Assembly: GCF_019039105.1 (NCBI RefSeq)
Contig: NZ_JAHPIV010000006.1
Coordinates: 62,001-126,000, forward strand
Direction of reading: 5' to 3'
DNA: 64,000 nucleotides
Source of the DNA: Desertibacillus haloalkaliphilus
Lineage (GTDB): Bacteria > Bacillota > Bacilli > Bacillales > KJ1-10-99
Part shown: piece after piece, positions 33,218-41,917 of the stretch
How the letters are laid out: each line of letters starts with the position of its first letter
Position numbering within the stretch: position 1 is the stretch's first letter
Translations under genes and position numbers: made by a program
Notes under the pieces: generated by a model
The model's database searches: none
Told to the model about the DNA's origin: nothing
Seen by the model: only the letters and a program-made list of their open reading frames with translations

Positions 33218-33246
33218 ATTATAACAAGGCTATCTGCGCGTGGCAA
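33218..33246 (-). promoter_or_regulatory. Promoter of the lysine riboswitch-lysW transcript
   Basis: TTGCCA (33246-33241), a 17-base spacer and TATAAT (33223-33218) on the minus strand. It begins 2 bases after the yunB stop codon, so lysW has its own transcript. Confidence 0.85.
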
Positions 33247-33248
33247 TG

Positions 33249-34055
33249 TTAATTTATCCCTGCATCAATCTCCTCTTCATCTGGCGGGATAATCGCCGGT
33301 GCTGGCGCATTACTGTCACCACCATGGTTATAGAAGTAAGGGACTTCTCCAGGTACGAATATCATGCCAATTGGGATCGTCGTGCCAACCGTTTGTTCTT
33401 CAGTTGCAAACGGAATAACGACTTGCACGTCAACTTCAATGTCCATCGCGACACTAATGTACGTATTGTTGATTCCCGATGGCTCGATCGTTTCATTCAA
33501 CTGCGCTTTTACATCACCAATTGCTGTGAACTTGACGGGAACTTGAGGCCCTAAGTGAGCAAGTAACGCATTATTTGTTGCTTGCCCTAATGGAATCGTA
33601 TGAATAATGCCATTATCAGAAAAGGTTTGTTCATTAAAATCAACCTCAACCCCCTCGGGGACGCTAAGGCTTTCAATTTGGCCTTGCTCCACCATCTTCA
33701 AGTACTTTTGCACACGAATAATCGCTTCCGAAACGACACGATTATAAATTTGTGCATCAAAACCAACCGATGTGATGTTGTCATTATTGTCTTTTTCAAT
33801 GTTAATCAAGTCTTCCATCCCCGTATTATCGACGATTTTCTTTGAAATCGCATCATTGATCGCCTGGGTTGCAATTTTCTGTGTCTCTGTTTGCGCAATC
33901 TCGATCAACGTTGGGCGAATTCCTTTTTCAACTAACCAAAGTCCTTGTACGGTCATCGCAACAAAAATAACAAATGATAATAAAAAGACGTAACGAAAAG
34001 GCAGCGGACCTTTCCGTTTACGGGGCCGATGTATTTTAAATTTTGCCAACGCCAC
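33249..34055 (-). CDS. yunB: Sporulation protein YunB
   Basis: A 268-residue protein with one N-terminal membrane helix (about residues 20-44) after a basic segment KIHRPRKRKG. A large extracytoplasmic domain follows, with IVDNTGMEDLINIEKD and LGQATNNALLAHLGP. It matches YunB, a sigma-E-controlled mother-cell protein needed for efficient sporulation in B. subtilis; its function resembles YlmC/YunB membrane-surface proteins but is unproven. The start is GTG at 34055 or TTG at 34049. The GGGGGGGTGG ribosome site is inside a hairpin (34055-34090). Confidence 0.88.
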   Translation of the reverse strand: MALAKFKIHRPRKRKGPLPFRYVFLLSFVIFVAMTVQGLWLVEKGIRPTLIEIAQTETQKIATQAINDAISKKIVDNTGMEDLINIEKDNNDNITSVGFDAQIYNRVVSEAIIRVQKYLKMVEQGQIESLSVPEGVEVDFNEQTFSDNGIIHTIPLGQATNNALLAHLGPQVPVKFTAIGDVKAQLNETIEPSGINNTYISVAMDIEVDVQVVIPFATEEQTVGTTIPIGMIFVPGEVPYFYNHGGDSNAPAPAIIPPDEEEIDAGIN

Positions 34056-34090
34056 CCCCCCTTTGCACTAATATATATGCAAAGAGGGGG
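34055..34090 (-). promoter_or_regulatory. Hairpin covering the yunB ribosome site
   Basis: On the minus strand CCCCCTCTTTGCA pairs with TGCAAAGGGGGG. The second arm is the only Shine-Dalgarno-like sequence for yunB. There is no T run after it, so it is not a plain terminator for dfrA. Confidence 0.6.
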
Positions 34091-34119
34091 CTCGGGTTAA
34101 CCACTATTTCGGACAAAAT

Positions 34120-34611
34120 TTACGCTTGTTTAGCTTTTCGCTCATAGACAAGGAAACGGTGCTTGTGACGGTTCTTCTCATCTGTCGTGCCACGCTCCTC
34201 AGAGGTCAACTCCCACTCATCCTCTTTAATCTCAGGGAAATACGTGTCACCTTCAAATTCTTCTTCAATCAACGTTATGTAGAGGCGGTCTGCAATCGGA
34301 AGTGTCTCTTTAAAAATTTCCGCACCGCCAATGACAAACACCTCTGTGTCATCATCAAAACGTTCAATCTCAGCAACGGAGTTCACAACCGTACAGCCTT
34401 CAGCTTGATAATCTTCATTTCGAGTAATAATGATGTTTTCTCGCCCTGGTAATGGGCGTCCGATTGATTCGTGCGTTTTTCTGCCCATCACGATTGGCTT
34501 GCCCATCGTTACTTTTTTAAAATAAGCGAGGTCAGCTGGCAAGCGCCACGGTAAATCATTGTCTTTTCCAATCAGGCGATTCTGGTCCATCGCCACCATA
34601 AATGAAATCAT
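34120..34611 (-). CDS. dfrA: Dihydrofolate reductase
   Basis: A 163-residue DHFR that reduces dihydrofolate to tetrahydrofolate with NADPH. MVAMDQNRLIGKDNDLPWRL holds the Met20-type loop and the active-site region, MGRKTHESIGRPLPGR and VIGGAEIFKETLP the NADPH and substrate contacts. RBS AAGGAGG before ATG 34611. Only 21 bases separate it from thyA, which supplies its dihydrofolate substrate, so the pair forms the usual folate-dTMP operon. Confidence 0.96.
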   Translation of the reverse strand: MISFMVAMDQNRLIGKDNDLPWRLPADLAYFKKVTMGKPIVMGRKTHESIGRPLPGRENIIITRNEDYQAEGCTVVNSVAEIERFDDDTEVFVIGGAEIFKETLPIADRLYITLIEEEFEGDTYFPEIKEDEWELTSEERGTTDEKNRHKHRFLVYERKAKQA

Positions 34612-34632
34612 GTATGATAACCTCCTTTTCCT

Positions 34633-35589
34633 CTAGACTGCTACTGGTGCCTTAATCGCTGGGTGCGGATCGTAGCCACTTAACGTAATATCCTCTAGGT
34701 CAAAATCAAACACAGATGTAACGCCCTTGTTTAGCGTCAACGTCGGTAATGGACGTGGATCACGCGCGAGCTGTGTTCTAACTTGCTCGAAGTGATTTGA
34801 ATAAATGTGCGCGTCACCGAGCGTATGAATAAATTCACCAACACCTAGCCCACATTCATGAGCGATTAAGTGTGTTAGCAGCGCATAACTCGCAATGTTA
34901 AATGGTACACCGAGGAACATATCCGCACTGCGCTGGTATAACTGACAGCTCAACTTGCCATCTGCGACATAAAATTGAAAGAGTGTGTGACACGGCGGTA
35001 ACGCCATAGATGGCACATCTTCTGGATTCCATGCTGAGACAATCAAACGGCGTGAGTTTGGATTGTTCTTGATCATATCGATCACATCTTTGAGCTGATC
35101 AATCGTTTCACCATTCGTCGTTTTCCATTCCCGCCATTGCTTGCCGTAAATATTACCAAGATCGCCATACTTACTTGCGAAGGCATCATCGGTTAAAATT
35201 CGCTCTTTAAAACTTTCCATTTCTTGTTCATAGAGCGCCTTAAATTCATCATCTGTTTGACTGCGTAAGCCAAAATCAGTCATATCCGGCCCAGTGTATT
35301 CATCACTAGTAACCCACTTCTCAAACGCCCATTCATTCCAAATGTTATTGTTATGCTGTAATAGATAACGAATATTCGTGTCACCTTTCATAAACCATAG
35401 CAATTCGCTCGCAATTAGTTTAAAAGGAACTCGTTTTGTCGTTAACAGTGGAAAGCCTTCATTTAAATCAAATCGCATCTGCTTGCCAAATAAAGAAGTC
35501 GTCCCTGTTCCGGTACGATCACCTTTTGTTTCACCCGTCTCTAAAATCTCTTTGCACAATTCTAAATAAGCTTGTTCATTTTGACTCAT
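34633..35589 (-). CDS. thyA: Thymidylate synthase (long, L. casei-type)
   Basis: A 318-residue thymidylate synthase that methylates dUMP with methylene-tetrahydrofolate. Catalytic Cys is in [31 protein letters not shown] and GDAHIYSNH are the dUMP-binding blocks. The length and the extra segment around residues 85-135 ([17 protein letters not shown] onward) match the Lactobacillus casei type rather than the 264-residue E. coli form. RBS GGAGGAG. A stem-loop GTTAGG/CCTAAC lies in the short leader. It is first in the thyA-dfrA operon. Confidence 0.96.
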   Translation of the reverse strand: MSQNEQAYLELCKEILETGETKGDRTGTGTTSLFGKQMRFDLNEGFPLLTTKRVPFKLIASELLWFMKGDTNIRYLLQHNNNIWNEWAFEKWVTSDEYTGPDMTDFGLRSQTDDEFKALYEQEMESFKERILTDDAFASKYGDLGNIYGKQWREWKTTNGETIDQLKDVIDMIKNNPNSRRLIVSAWNPEDVPSMALPPCHTLFQFYVADGKLSCQLYQRSADMFLGVPFNIASYALLTHLIAHECGLGVGEFIHTLGDAHIYSNHFEQVRTQLARDPRPLPTLTLNKGVTSVFDFDLEDITLSGYDPHPAIKAPVAV

Positions 35590-35856
35590 CGCGTTATTAA
35601 CTCCTCCATCTTGCCGGCTTCTCAGTTAGGTTCTCCTAACAGCGTCGTTTTCATTTTATCACAGCTTCGTACTCACCTATAGGTTTTGTCGAGTTTTAGC
35701 ACACGATTGTGCCATCTCGACGATTTCTAACCGAAGTGAACTTTTCTAAGGCGGTGCGGATTCTATCGACCTATATGCTGGCGTTAGAATCCCCATCCCA
35801 ATCTATTGGTAATTTATGTTATGGTTAGCAGAGATCGAGTAAAGGGGTGTGAGGAA

Positions 35857-36345
35857 TTGAAAAAAACAACACTCATTTCAGTTGTAATAGTTGCTGTTCT
35901 AGTCATTGGACTATTTTCTTTCATAAAATTAAACCCACCATTAGCAAGCGGCACGATTGGTTCAACAAGTGAGAAACAAGGTGTGCTAATTAGTATCGGT
36001 AATAAAGGGTTTAGCAATATAAAAATTAACGATGTGTTAATCAATAATCATGAAGAGCCACTAGATAAAAAAATTCAATTGAGCAACCCGTTAAAAGGTT
36101 TTTATATCGCTGCTGATTTTGATGGTGAGGCGAAAGAGTTTGACCTGACAGACATTGAAGATGTAAGTATCGAGCCAAATACCGCTCCATCATCACAGTT
36201 AGATAAAGTGAATGATGGTACGGCTACAGAAGATGATAAAAGCTACGGTTTAAGTGTGATCAACAATGAAGAAATAAATGAGGTTATCATCCATTATAGC
36301 TATTTAGGACTTTCTTTTGAAAAAGTTATTCCGATTCGATTTTAA
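35857..36345 (+). CDS. Unknown secreted or membrane-anchored protein
   Basis: About 162 residues, MKKTTLISVVIVAVLVIGLF at the start (one membrane anchor or uncleaved signal), then a beta-rich soluble domain rich in Asn, Asp and Glu. I do not recognise the family. The start is taken as TTG at 35857 because AAAGGGG lies 9 bases before it; ATG codons upstream have no ribosome site. It is divergent from thyA. Two hairpins (GTCGAG/CTCGAC near 35,690-35,733 and GGATTCTA/TAGAATCC near 35,757-35,793) lie in the shared upstream region. It looks like a small extracytoplasmic protein of unknown role. Confidence 0.65.
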   Translation: MKKTTLISVVIVAVLVIGLFSFIKLNPPLASGTIGSTSEKQGVLISIGNKGFSNIKINDVLINNHEEPLDKKIQLSNPLKGFYIAADFDGEAKEFDLTDIEDVSIEPNTAPSSQLDKVNDGTATEDDKSYGLSVINNEEINEVIIHYSYLGLSFEKVIPIRF

Positions 36346-36448
36346 ATGTAGATAACGGAGGCAATTGTTCAATTAGGAGGGCAATCGCTTTTGTGTGTGT
36401 TAACAGGGCTGGTTAATTGGAGAAGTAGCAATTGGATATCACGAAAAA

Positions 36449-36494
36449 AGAGGTCAGAACACAAGGTTGGTTAGTACCTTTTGAACTGCCTCTT
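36449..36494 (-). terminator. Possible terminator after the HD-GYP gene
   Basis: On the minus strand AGAGGCAG pairs imperfectly with CTGACCTCT over a long loop, followed by TTTTTT, 12 bases after the stop codon. Confidence 0.5.
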
Positions 36495-36505
36495 AGCAAT
36501 GAGCG

Positions 36506-37603
36506 TTATCCATCTGCTAACGTTGCTTCTGTTTCAACAATCGTTATGTTTGTTTCTACCATTAAGTCGATTTCGTATGGCTCAGGTAGTTCTTGATCGT
36601 TTTCCTCGATAATTCGTACGACTGGCCTTGCACTCATGTGTTGATTTTGTTTGACGACAACCGCCTTTCTGCCATCGCTTAAATCAACAGTTAAGCCAAC
36701 AGGGTACATCGCAACCGTGCGTGCAAATGCTTCAAGCATGTCTTTATCAAACTGTGTGCCAGCTCCAGCATATAAAATTTCAAGTCCTTCATGCGGTAGC
36801 ATCGCTTTTCGGTAGACACGATGTGAGGTTACTGCATCAAAGACATCGGCAATTCCGATAATTTTTGCGTATAGATGGATGTCACTGCTCGTTAAATTCC
36901 TTGGATAGCCTGACCCGTTAAGTCGTTCATGATGCTGAAACGCACAATGTGCGGCTAGGAGTGGCATGTTCGGGATGTTCCTCAGTAAGTCAAAGCCTGC
37001 TTTCGGATGTCGCTTAATGACGTCAAACTCTTCATCCGTTAAACGTCCAGGCTTATTTAAAATTTCTGGTGGGATCGCCATCTTGCCGACATCATGAAGC
37101 ATCGCTCCGAGACCGATCTCCTTAAGCTGTTTATCGGATAACTTCATTTCCAGCGCTAGTCCTAGCGAGTAAATCGTAACATTGAGGGAATGCGCGAATA
37201 TGTAATTGTCATACAAAAACACATCAGAGAGAAGCGAGATCGCTTCTTTATTACTTTTGACATCAGCTAAAATGCTATCGACGATCGAGCTGAAATTTTT
37301 CCCTAATTGATCGCGATTAATTGATTTTGAGAGACGCATCTCATCCGCAATCGATTCAAATTCGGTTTTGATTGTTTGAAACGCGCGCTGACGCGTCTTC
37401 TCGGTTATGACATCATTGACTTCGATATCGTCTGTTTTCTCATCTTTGACATAGACGAAAGCAACACCAATCTCAAGAAGGCGGTCGATCATCCGTTGTG
37501 ATAACGGAACTCCCGAGCGTATCAATACTTGTCCGTTATCATTGTATATCGCTTTTCCTAGGCTGTCATTTTCATGTAGTGATTTCGTTGCTATTAGCCT
37601 CAT
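36506..37603 (-). CDS. HD-GYP domain protein, probable c-di-GMP phosphodiesterase
   Basis: A 365-residue protein. Residues 1-120 are a variable N-terminal region without a known sensor fold. The HD-GYP domain spans about 125-310 with the metal motif HDVGK and the full HHERLNGSGYP signature. About 55 residues of beta-rich tail follow. Intact HD-GYP domains hydrolyse c-di-GMP, so this protein could tune exopolysaccharide or motility; many Bacillus homologues are uncharacterised. RBS GAGGAG before ATG 37603. No membrane helix, so cytoplasmic. Confidence 0.9.
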   Translation of the reverse strand: MRLIATKSLHENDSLGKAIYNDNGQVLIRSGVPLSQRMIDRLLEIGVAFVYVKDEKTDDIEVNDVITEKTRQRAFQTIKTEFESIADEMRLSKSINRDQLGKNFSSIVDSILADVKSNKEAISLLSDVFLYDNYIFAHSLNVTIYSLGLALEMKLSDKQLKEIGLGAMLHDVGKMAIPPEILNKPGRLTDEEFDVIKRHPKAGFDLLRNIPNMPLLAAHCAFQHHERLNGSGYPRNLTSSDIHLYAKIIGIADVFDAVTSHRVYRKAMLPHEGLEILYAGAGTQFDKDMLEAFARTVAMYPVGLTVDLSDGRKAVVVKQNQHMSARPVVRIIEENDQELPEPYEIDLMVETNITIVETEATLADG

Positions 37604-37827
37604 GCCAAAGTCTCCTCACTTTATTCCATTCTTTTTTCCGACCAGTTGTTTACCTGTCAAAAAACGACATTTTTTGCCAAAAAGATAAACACTTTACCAA
37701 TATTCTACCAAAAATGGAGTGGAAATTCTATAAAAATTTGGCAAGCCCTCTAATCTACTTCACTTACCTCAGTCCAACCTAAGGCGATGAAATAAGCTAG
37801 CTTCGGCTGTTAGCACACTCCAACAAT

Positions 37828-37854
37828 AAAAAAAGGAGGGGCCTTTTCCCCTCC
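37828..37854 (-). terminator. Terminator after yunC
   Basis: GGAGGGG/CCCCTCC stem with a 6-base loop and seven T residues on the minus strand. Confidence 0.88.
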
Positions 37855-37866
37855 CTGTACTGAAAT

Positions 37867-38175
37867 CTAAAGCATTTTCAGCAGTGCTTCTTTACCAGTC
37901 ATCCCAGCCTTGATCCCTAAAGATTCGGCTTCAAGCGTTACCGATTCTAACGGTGCCTCAATTAATTGCTCAATCGTACGAACACCGAGGGCACGACCTG
38001 CAACAATACCTCGTTCTTTTAACTTTTCATTCGTATTAAACAAGGCAACATCGAGAGCCCCGCACATGATGTATCCTTTATCACTCGTTACAGCCATAAA
38101 ATTTGTCTTCGGGAGCTTAACCGTTACGGCTGTAAATTGCTGACCTTCAATCGTGATCGGCGTCATTTCTACCAT
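37867..38175 (-). CDS. yunC: YunC, DUF1805 protein
   Basis: A 102-residue DUF1805 protein: FTAVTVKLPKTNFMAV, GYIMCGALDVALFN and a C-terminal GIKAGMTGKEALLKML. The conserved MCGALD segment may form a functional site with a cysteine, but the activity is unknown. It is next to yunD as in B. subtilis, where the yunBCDEF genes are grouped. RBS AAGGGGTG before ATG 38175. Confidence 0.9.
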   Translation of the reverse strand: MVEMTPITIEGQQFTAVTVKLPKTNFMAVTSDKGYIMCGALDVALFNTNEKLKERGIVAGRALGVRTIEQLIEAPLESVTLEAESLGIKAGMTGKEALLKML

Positions 38176-38286
38176 GAACGTTCACACCCCTTCTTTGAAA
38201 AGCGTCTTCACTATACGTTATGACACCTGCCAAGCATTAGTGCGAACGTTGGGCGCCCATCACCTCTCTCTACGAATAAGCCCTAT

Positions 38287-39675
38287 TTATATTTTCTGAA
38301 GCTTCCAAGCGAGCAGGTCACGAAGCATTTCTGGCATAAAATACTCCTTGTCTGCTGCCGCTGCAATCGCGGGATATAAGCGCCCGAATGTATACATATC
38401 AACGGTTGCAAGCTCATAGTCACGTTCGGCATCGAGCGGTTCACCGAGAACAGTGATTGATTCGACATGATTCATGCCATCAGCTAACACCTTCAAACGA
38501 ACATCAACACCGCTAAACGCCATGACACCAAGCACTTTGCCACGGAAACCATACCCTTTTAGCTCAAGGTTGATCATTTTTTCCGTGAACGCATGCTGAA
38601 TCGTTTCCTTTAACAAGCTTCCTTTTAAGGTTAGCTTACATGGATTGATCGGGTGAGGACAAATGCGGTGAAGATCACCTTTTGTAACATCACCAGCCGG
38701 CAAGCTTGCAAGCAGAACGCCAGCATTGACCATACTAATCTCTGCATCGCACCACTCTTTCAGCGCCTCAGCCAACAGCTCTGGAAACGGAGACGGTTCG
38801 TACCATGAGACAGGAAGTGCTTCTGATAAGGTCGTCACTGGCTCACTGAGAATCTGATCAGCCTCGATTTTTAGACGCTCAAGGCAATCACTCGTGTGCT
38901 GATCTGGGGCTTGTTGACCGACTTCAACGGTTCCAAGGTTATAGTCAACGATCTCGCCCGTCTCGTCATCATAACGAATCAGCATTTGACCTAAATAATG
39001 ACCAAATTTCCCTGCTTGACCAATTAACGTGTCCTCAACGACCTTTCCATTTTTCAACAGATGGTGCGTATGGGCACCAAGGATGATATCAATTCCCTCA
39101 CAATGACGCGCCAATTCCTCGTCCTTATTCAAACCAAGATGTGAGACGAGAATGACAAGGTCCGCCTGAGCACGAACTTCCTCTAACAACGGTGGGAGAA
39201 TTTCAAAGGCATCGCTGACTTCCCAGCCTAATTTTTTATAAAACGGGTAAAACGCAACCGTCATCCCAATCACGGCAACCTTCAAGCCACTATCTAGTTC
39301 ACGAATCTCATAAGGCTGTGCCCAATGCGGACGCTCCTCTCCATCAAAAAGGTTAGCGACGAGAACCGGAAAGTTGGCATCATCGTAAAGCTGATTGAGC
39401 TGTTGTTTTGAAAAAGTAATTCCTTCATTGTTCCCGATCGTCGCATAATCAAGCCCTGCCTCATTCATTAACTCAACATTCGCCTTGCCGCTCGTTGCTT
39501 CGGTAACCGGATGAAAACGATCGGCATGATCTCCAATGTCAAAGAATAACGCCTCTTCGTTTTGGAGCTCGTGAATGTCTCGTTGCTTGTTAAAGAATGC
39601 AACAATCGAGGGCCACTGCTCAAGGTGGCTATGCAAATCATTTACATGGTAAATATGAAGTTGTCTAATTGCCAC
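38287..39675 (-). CDS. yunD: YunD, metallophosphatase / 5'-nucleotidase family
   Basis: A 462-residue cytoplasmic calcineurin-like phosphoesterase plus a C-terminal 5'-nucleotidase substrate domain. Metal ligands: HVNDLHSHL (residues 9-17), FFDIGDHADRF, ATIGNNEG (where most relatives have GNHE), VSHLG and LGAHTHH. There is no signal peptide, unlike secreted UshA enzymes. The N for H change in GNHE is notable since that His normally stabilises the leaving group. GTG start at 39675 with GAGGTGAT upstream. The substrate is unknown. Confidence 0.88.
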   Translation of the reverse strand: MAIRQLHIYHVNDLHSHLEQWPSIVAFFNKQRDIHELQNEEALFFDIGDHADRFHPVTEATSGKANVELMNEAGLDYATIGNNEGITFSKQQLNQLYDDANFPVLVANLFDGEERPHWAQPYEIRELDSGLKVAVIGMTVAFYPFYKKLGWEVSDAFEILPPLLEEVRAQADLVILVSHLGLNKDEELARHCEGIDIILGAHTHHLLKNGKVVEDTLIGQAGKFGHYLGQMLIRYDDETGEIVDYNLGTVEVGQQAPDQHTSDCLERLKIEADQILSEPVTTLSEALPVSWYEPSPFPELLAEALKEWCDAEISMVNAGVLLASLPAGDVTKGDLHRICPHPINPCKLTLKGSLLKETIQHAFTEKMINLELKGYGFRGKVLGVMAFSGVDVRLKVLADGMNHVESITVLGEPLDAERDYELATVDMYTFGRLYPAIAAAADKEYFMPEMLRDLLAWKLQKI

Positions 39676-39728
39676 TATCTATCACCTCACCCAATAACTA
39701 AAAACCTAAATTTAATAGCAAGCCACTG

Positions 39729-40550
39729 TTAACCGGTGATGCCTTGCCAAATTAAACGCACACCGATGATGATTAACATCAGTCGCAGCAAATGAACAAC
39801 AGTATCATTCGCTAAGCGCTGATTAATATAAGCACCAAGCTTGCCGCCAAACCATGCGCCTGGGACTAGTGCGAGCGCATACAGCCAATCGACATTTCCT
39901 AAGCTGATATGGGAAATCGAGCTCACGATCGAGGATAAGAAAATCATAAACATTGAGGTCGCCACGGCCGTATGGGCCGGAAAGCCAAACAGCAAGATCA
40001 TCGCTGGCACCATGAGCGAACCGCCACCAATGCCAAATAAGCCTGAGAACATCCCGACAACAAATGAAATCGCGATTGCCAGAACCGGCTGATATCCGTA
40101 TTCAATCTCTTCTCCTGATTCGTTAATATAGGTTCGCTTAATCCCTTTTTGCCTTATCTTCAATGGTTTCAAGTGCTTACGAACCATCAAGACAAACGAA
40201 ACAAACACGATAAAAATCCCAAAATAGACGAGGAACGTGTCTACATTAATATCCTTATTTAACCATACGCCAAAAATGGCCCCGGGACCACTACCAATAA
40301 AAAAAAGTAGCCCACTGCGATAATCAACCTTCTTCTGCTTTATGTATGCTAGCGTTGAGGATAACCCGGTAAAAATCATAATTAACAATGATGTTCCAAC
40401 CGCCACTTGCGGTGTCATCCCAGATAAAATTGCCGTATAACCGCTTAGAACCATTAATGCAGGAACGATGATAATTCCGCCACCAAGTCCCATTAAACTG
40501 CCTAACGTACCGGCCGCTAAGCCGATAATCACTAATAATACCCATTCCAT
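39729..40550 (-). CDS. yunE: TSUP (TauE/SafE) family permease YunE
   Basis: A 273-residue membrane protein with about 8 helices and the internal duplication typical of TauE/SafE: GTLGSLMGLGGGIIIVPALM near the N-terminus and SGLFGIGGGSLMVPAMILL in the second half. TSUP proteins export or import sulfite, sulfonates and small organic anions; the substrate here is unknown. It is located just upstream of yunD, as in B. subtilis. Confidence 0.88.
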   Translation of the reverse strand: MEWVLLVIIGLAAGTLGSLMGLGGGIIIVPALMVLSGYTAILSGMTPQVAVGTSLLIMIFTGLSSTLAYIKQKKVDYRSGLLFFIGSGPGAIFGVWLNKDINVDTFLVYFGIFIVFVSFVLMVRKHLKPLKIRQKGIKRTYINESGEEIEYGYQPVLAIAISFVVGMFSGLFGIGGGSLMVPAMILLFGFPAHTAVATSMFMIFLSSIVSSISHISLGNVDWLYALALVPGAWFGGKLGAYINQRLANDTVVHLLRLMLIIIGVRLIWQGITG

Positions 40551-40800
40551 TTAAAATCCAACTTTCCTGCTTTTTCATCTACGCTGATTTACTTCTATTG
40601 TACCACACAGCGCGAATGAGCGACCCAATGATTTCCTTTGCTTCACTATAGCTACCATTAGAGTGATCATTGATATAATCCGAGGCGAGGCACGGATTAG
40701 GGATCCTTGGGGCGGCGCGGGCGGGCTCGTGGACTCTCATTCCGCTATTGCCCATAATCACAAGATTCCCCTCAGAACCCGCACGCTCTCCCCGCTACCA

Positions 40801-40840
40801 AAAGAAAATGACGCCGGACATTCCGTCCAGCGCCATCATT
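40801..40840 (-). terminator. Terminator after the SDR gene
   Basis: An imperfect stem (ATGATGGCGC and GGAC against GTCC and GCGTCAT) followed by TTCTTTT on the minus strand, 4 bases after the SDR stop codon. The gap to yunE also holds a decayed GTGGACTCTCATTCCGC copy of the 24,158 repeat family near 40,731. Confidence 0.65.
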
Positions 40841-40843
40841 ACC

Positions 40844-41635
40844 TTAAAATGCTTTTGTCATACCACCATCAACCGTAATGGCTTGGCCTGTTACGTACGA
40901 GTTCGCTGGTGAGCCAAGGTAGCAAATCGTGTTTGCAAATTCTTCTGGTTCACCGTAGCGTCCTAATGGGATGCTTGCTTCTGCTTGTTTTTTCACGTCC
41001 TCATAGCTGAGTCCTGTGTTATTAGCTTTTACCTCATCAAGTTCAGCGACACGGTCTGTGGCAATACGGCCAGGTCCAACCGTGTTAATAAGGATGTTAT
41101 CAGATGCAAACTCTTGCGATAAGCTTTTTGATAGCCCTAAAATCCCTGCACGGAATGTGTTTGATAATAGTAAATTATCGATTGGTTGCTTGATCGATGA
41201 TGAAGCAATGTTGACAATATGACCACGGTTTTGCTTACGCATATGTGGTAAAACTTCGCGGATCGCACGGACGAAGCTAAGCAGGTTCAGTTCAAACGCA
41301 TGCTGCCACTGCTCGTCTTCGAATTTATCGAAAGTCCCTGCTGGTGGTCCACCTGCATTGTTGATAAGCACGTCAACGGTACCGTATAGCTCAACTGTTT
41401 TTGCCACTAATTGCTTCACTTGCTCGCCATCTTTAATATCACAAACGAATGAATTCACTTCAGCACCTGTAGCTTCTTTGATTTCATTTGCTGTTGCTGA
41501 TAATGATTCCTCGTCGCGGCTTGTGATCATCACACGCGCGCCCTCTTGAGCGTATTTTGTCGCAACCGCTTTCCCTAAACCTTTACTAGATGCTAAAACA
41601 AGCACTGACTTCCCTTGTAACTGTAAGTCCATCAT
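40844..41635 (-). CDS. SDR-family protein lacking the YxxxK dyad
   Basis: A 263-residue short-chain dehydrogenase/reductase. The NAD(P)-binding loop ASSKGLGKAVA, the INNAGG motif and a C-terminal VTGQAITVDGG fit the classical group. The catalytic region reads NIASSSIKQP, then SNTFRAGILG, where classical enzymes have YxxxK; neither Tyr nor Lys is present. This variant occurs in an SDR subgroup in bacilli, so it may use other residues or be a non-catalytic binder. RBS GAGGAGG with two adjacent ATG codons (41635 and 41632). Substrate unknown. Confidence 0.85.
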   Translation of the reverse strand: MMDLQLQGKSVLVLASSKGLGKAVATKYAQEGARVMITSRDEESLSATANEIKEATGAEVNSFVCDIKDGEQVKQLVAKTVELYGTVDVLINNAGGPPAGTFDKFEDEQWQHAFELNLLSFVRAIREVLPHMRKQNRGHIVNIASSSIKQPIDNLLLSNTFRAGILGLSKSLSQEFASDNILINTVGPGRIATDRVAELDEVKANNTGLSYEDVKKQAEASIPLGRYGEPEEFANTICYLGSPANSYVTGQAITVDGGMTKAF

Positions 41636-41710
41636 TGTTGCCTCCTCTGTTTTTTATTTAATTGCTCTTGCTTTCTATGTAGATTTGATACTACCTATAC
41701 TAATTGAAAC

Positions 41711-41812
41711 TTCGGCGATAGTCGGCGTAGTGAAGACAATGAAGAGGACATTGAAAGCTGCCTTTGCTTTCATAAGACCTCGGAATTTTCTTCACGATTA
41801 GGGTCGAACGTC
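41711..41812 (-). repeat. ~130-bp repeat element, family 2, copy 2 (short end)
   Basis: On the minus strand: CGTTCGACCCTAATCGTGAA, then ATTCCGAGG, hairpin TGAAAGC/GCTTTCA, then TTCACTACGCCGACTATCGC. It lacks the terminal CAAACGGT hairpin of copies 1 and 3. Confidence 0.75.
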
Positions 41813-41877
41813 AACTTTCTTTGAGAATATAGCTCCCCTGTTCACCTATTCTTAGTCTACATTCTATTTGATAGTAG

Positions 41878-41909
41878 AAAAGCTGTCAGAATAATTCTAA
41901 CAGCTTTTT
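41878..41909 (-). terminator. Terminator after TRAP permease 1
   Basis: AAAGCTGTTAGAAT pairs with ATTCTGACAGCTTT with one G-T, flanked by T residues on both strands; 9 bases after the operon's last stop codon. Confidence 0.85.
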
Positions 41910-41917
41910 GGAAATTT

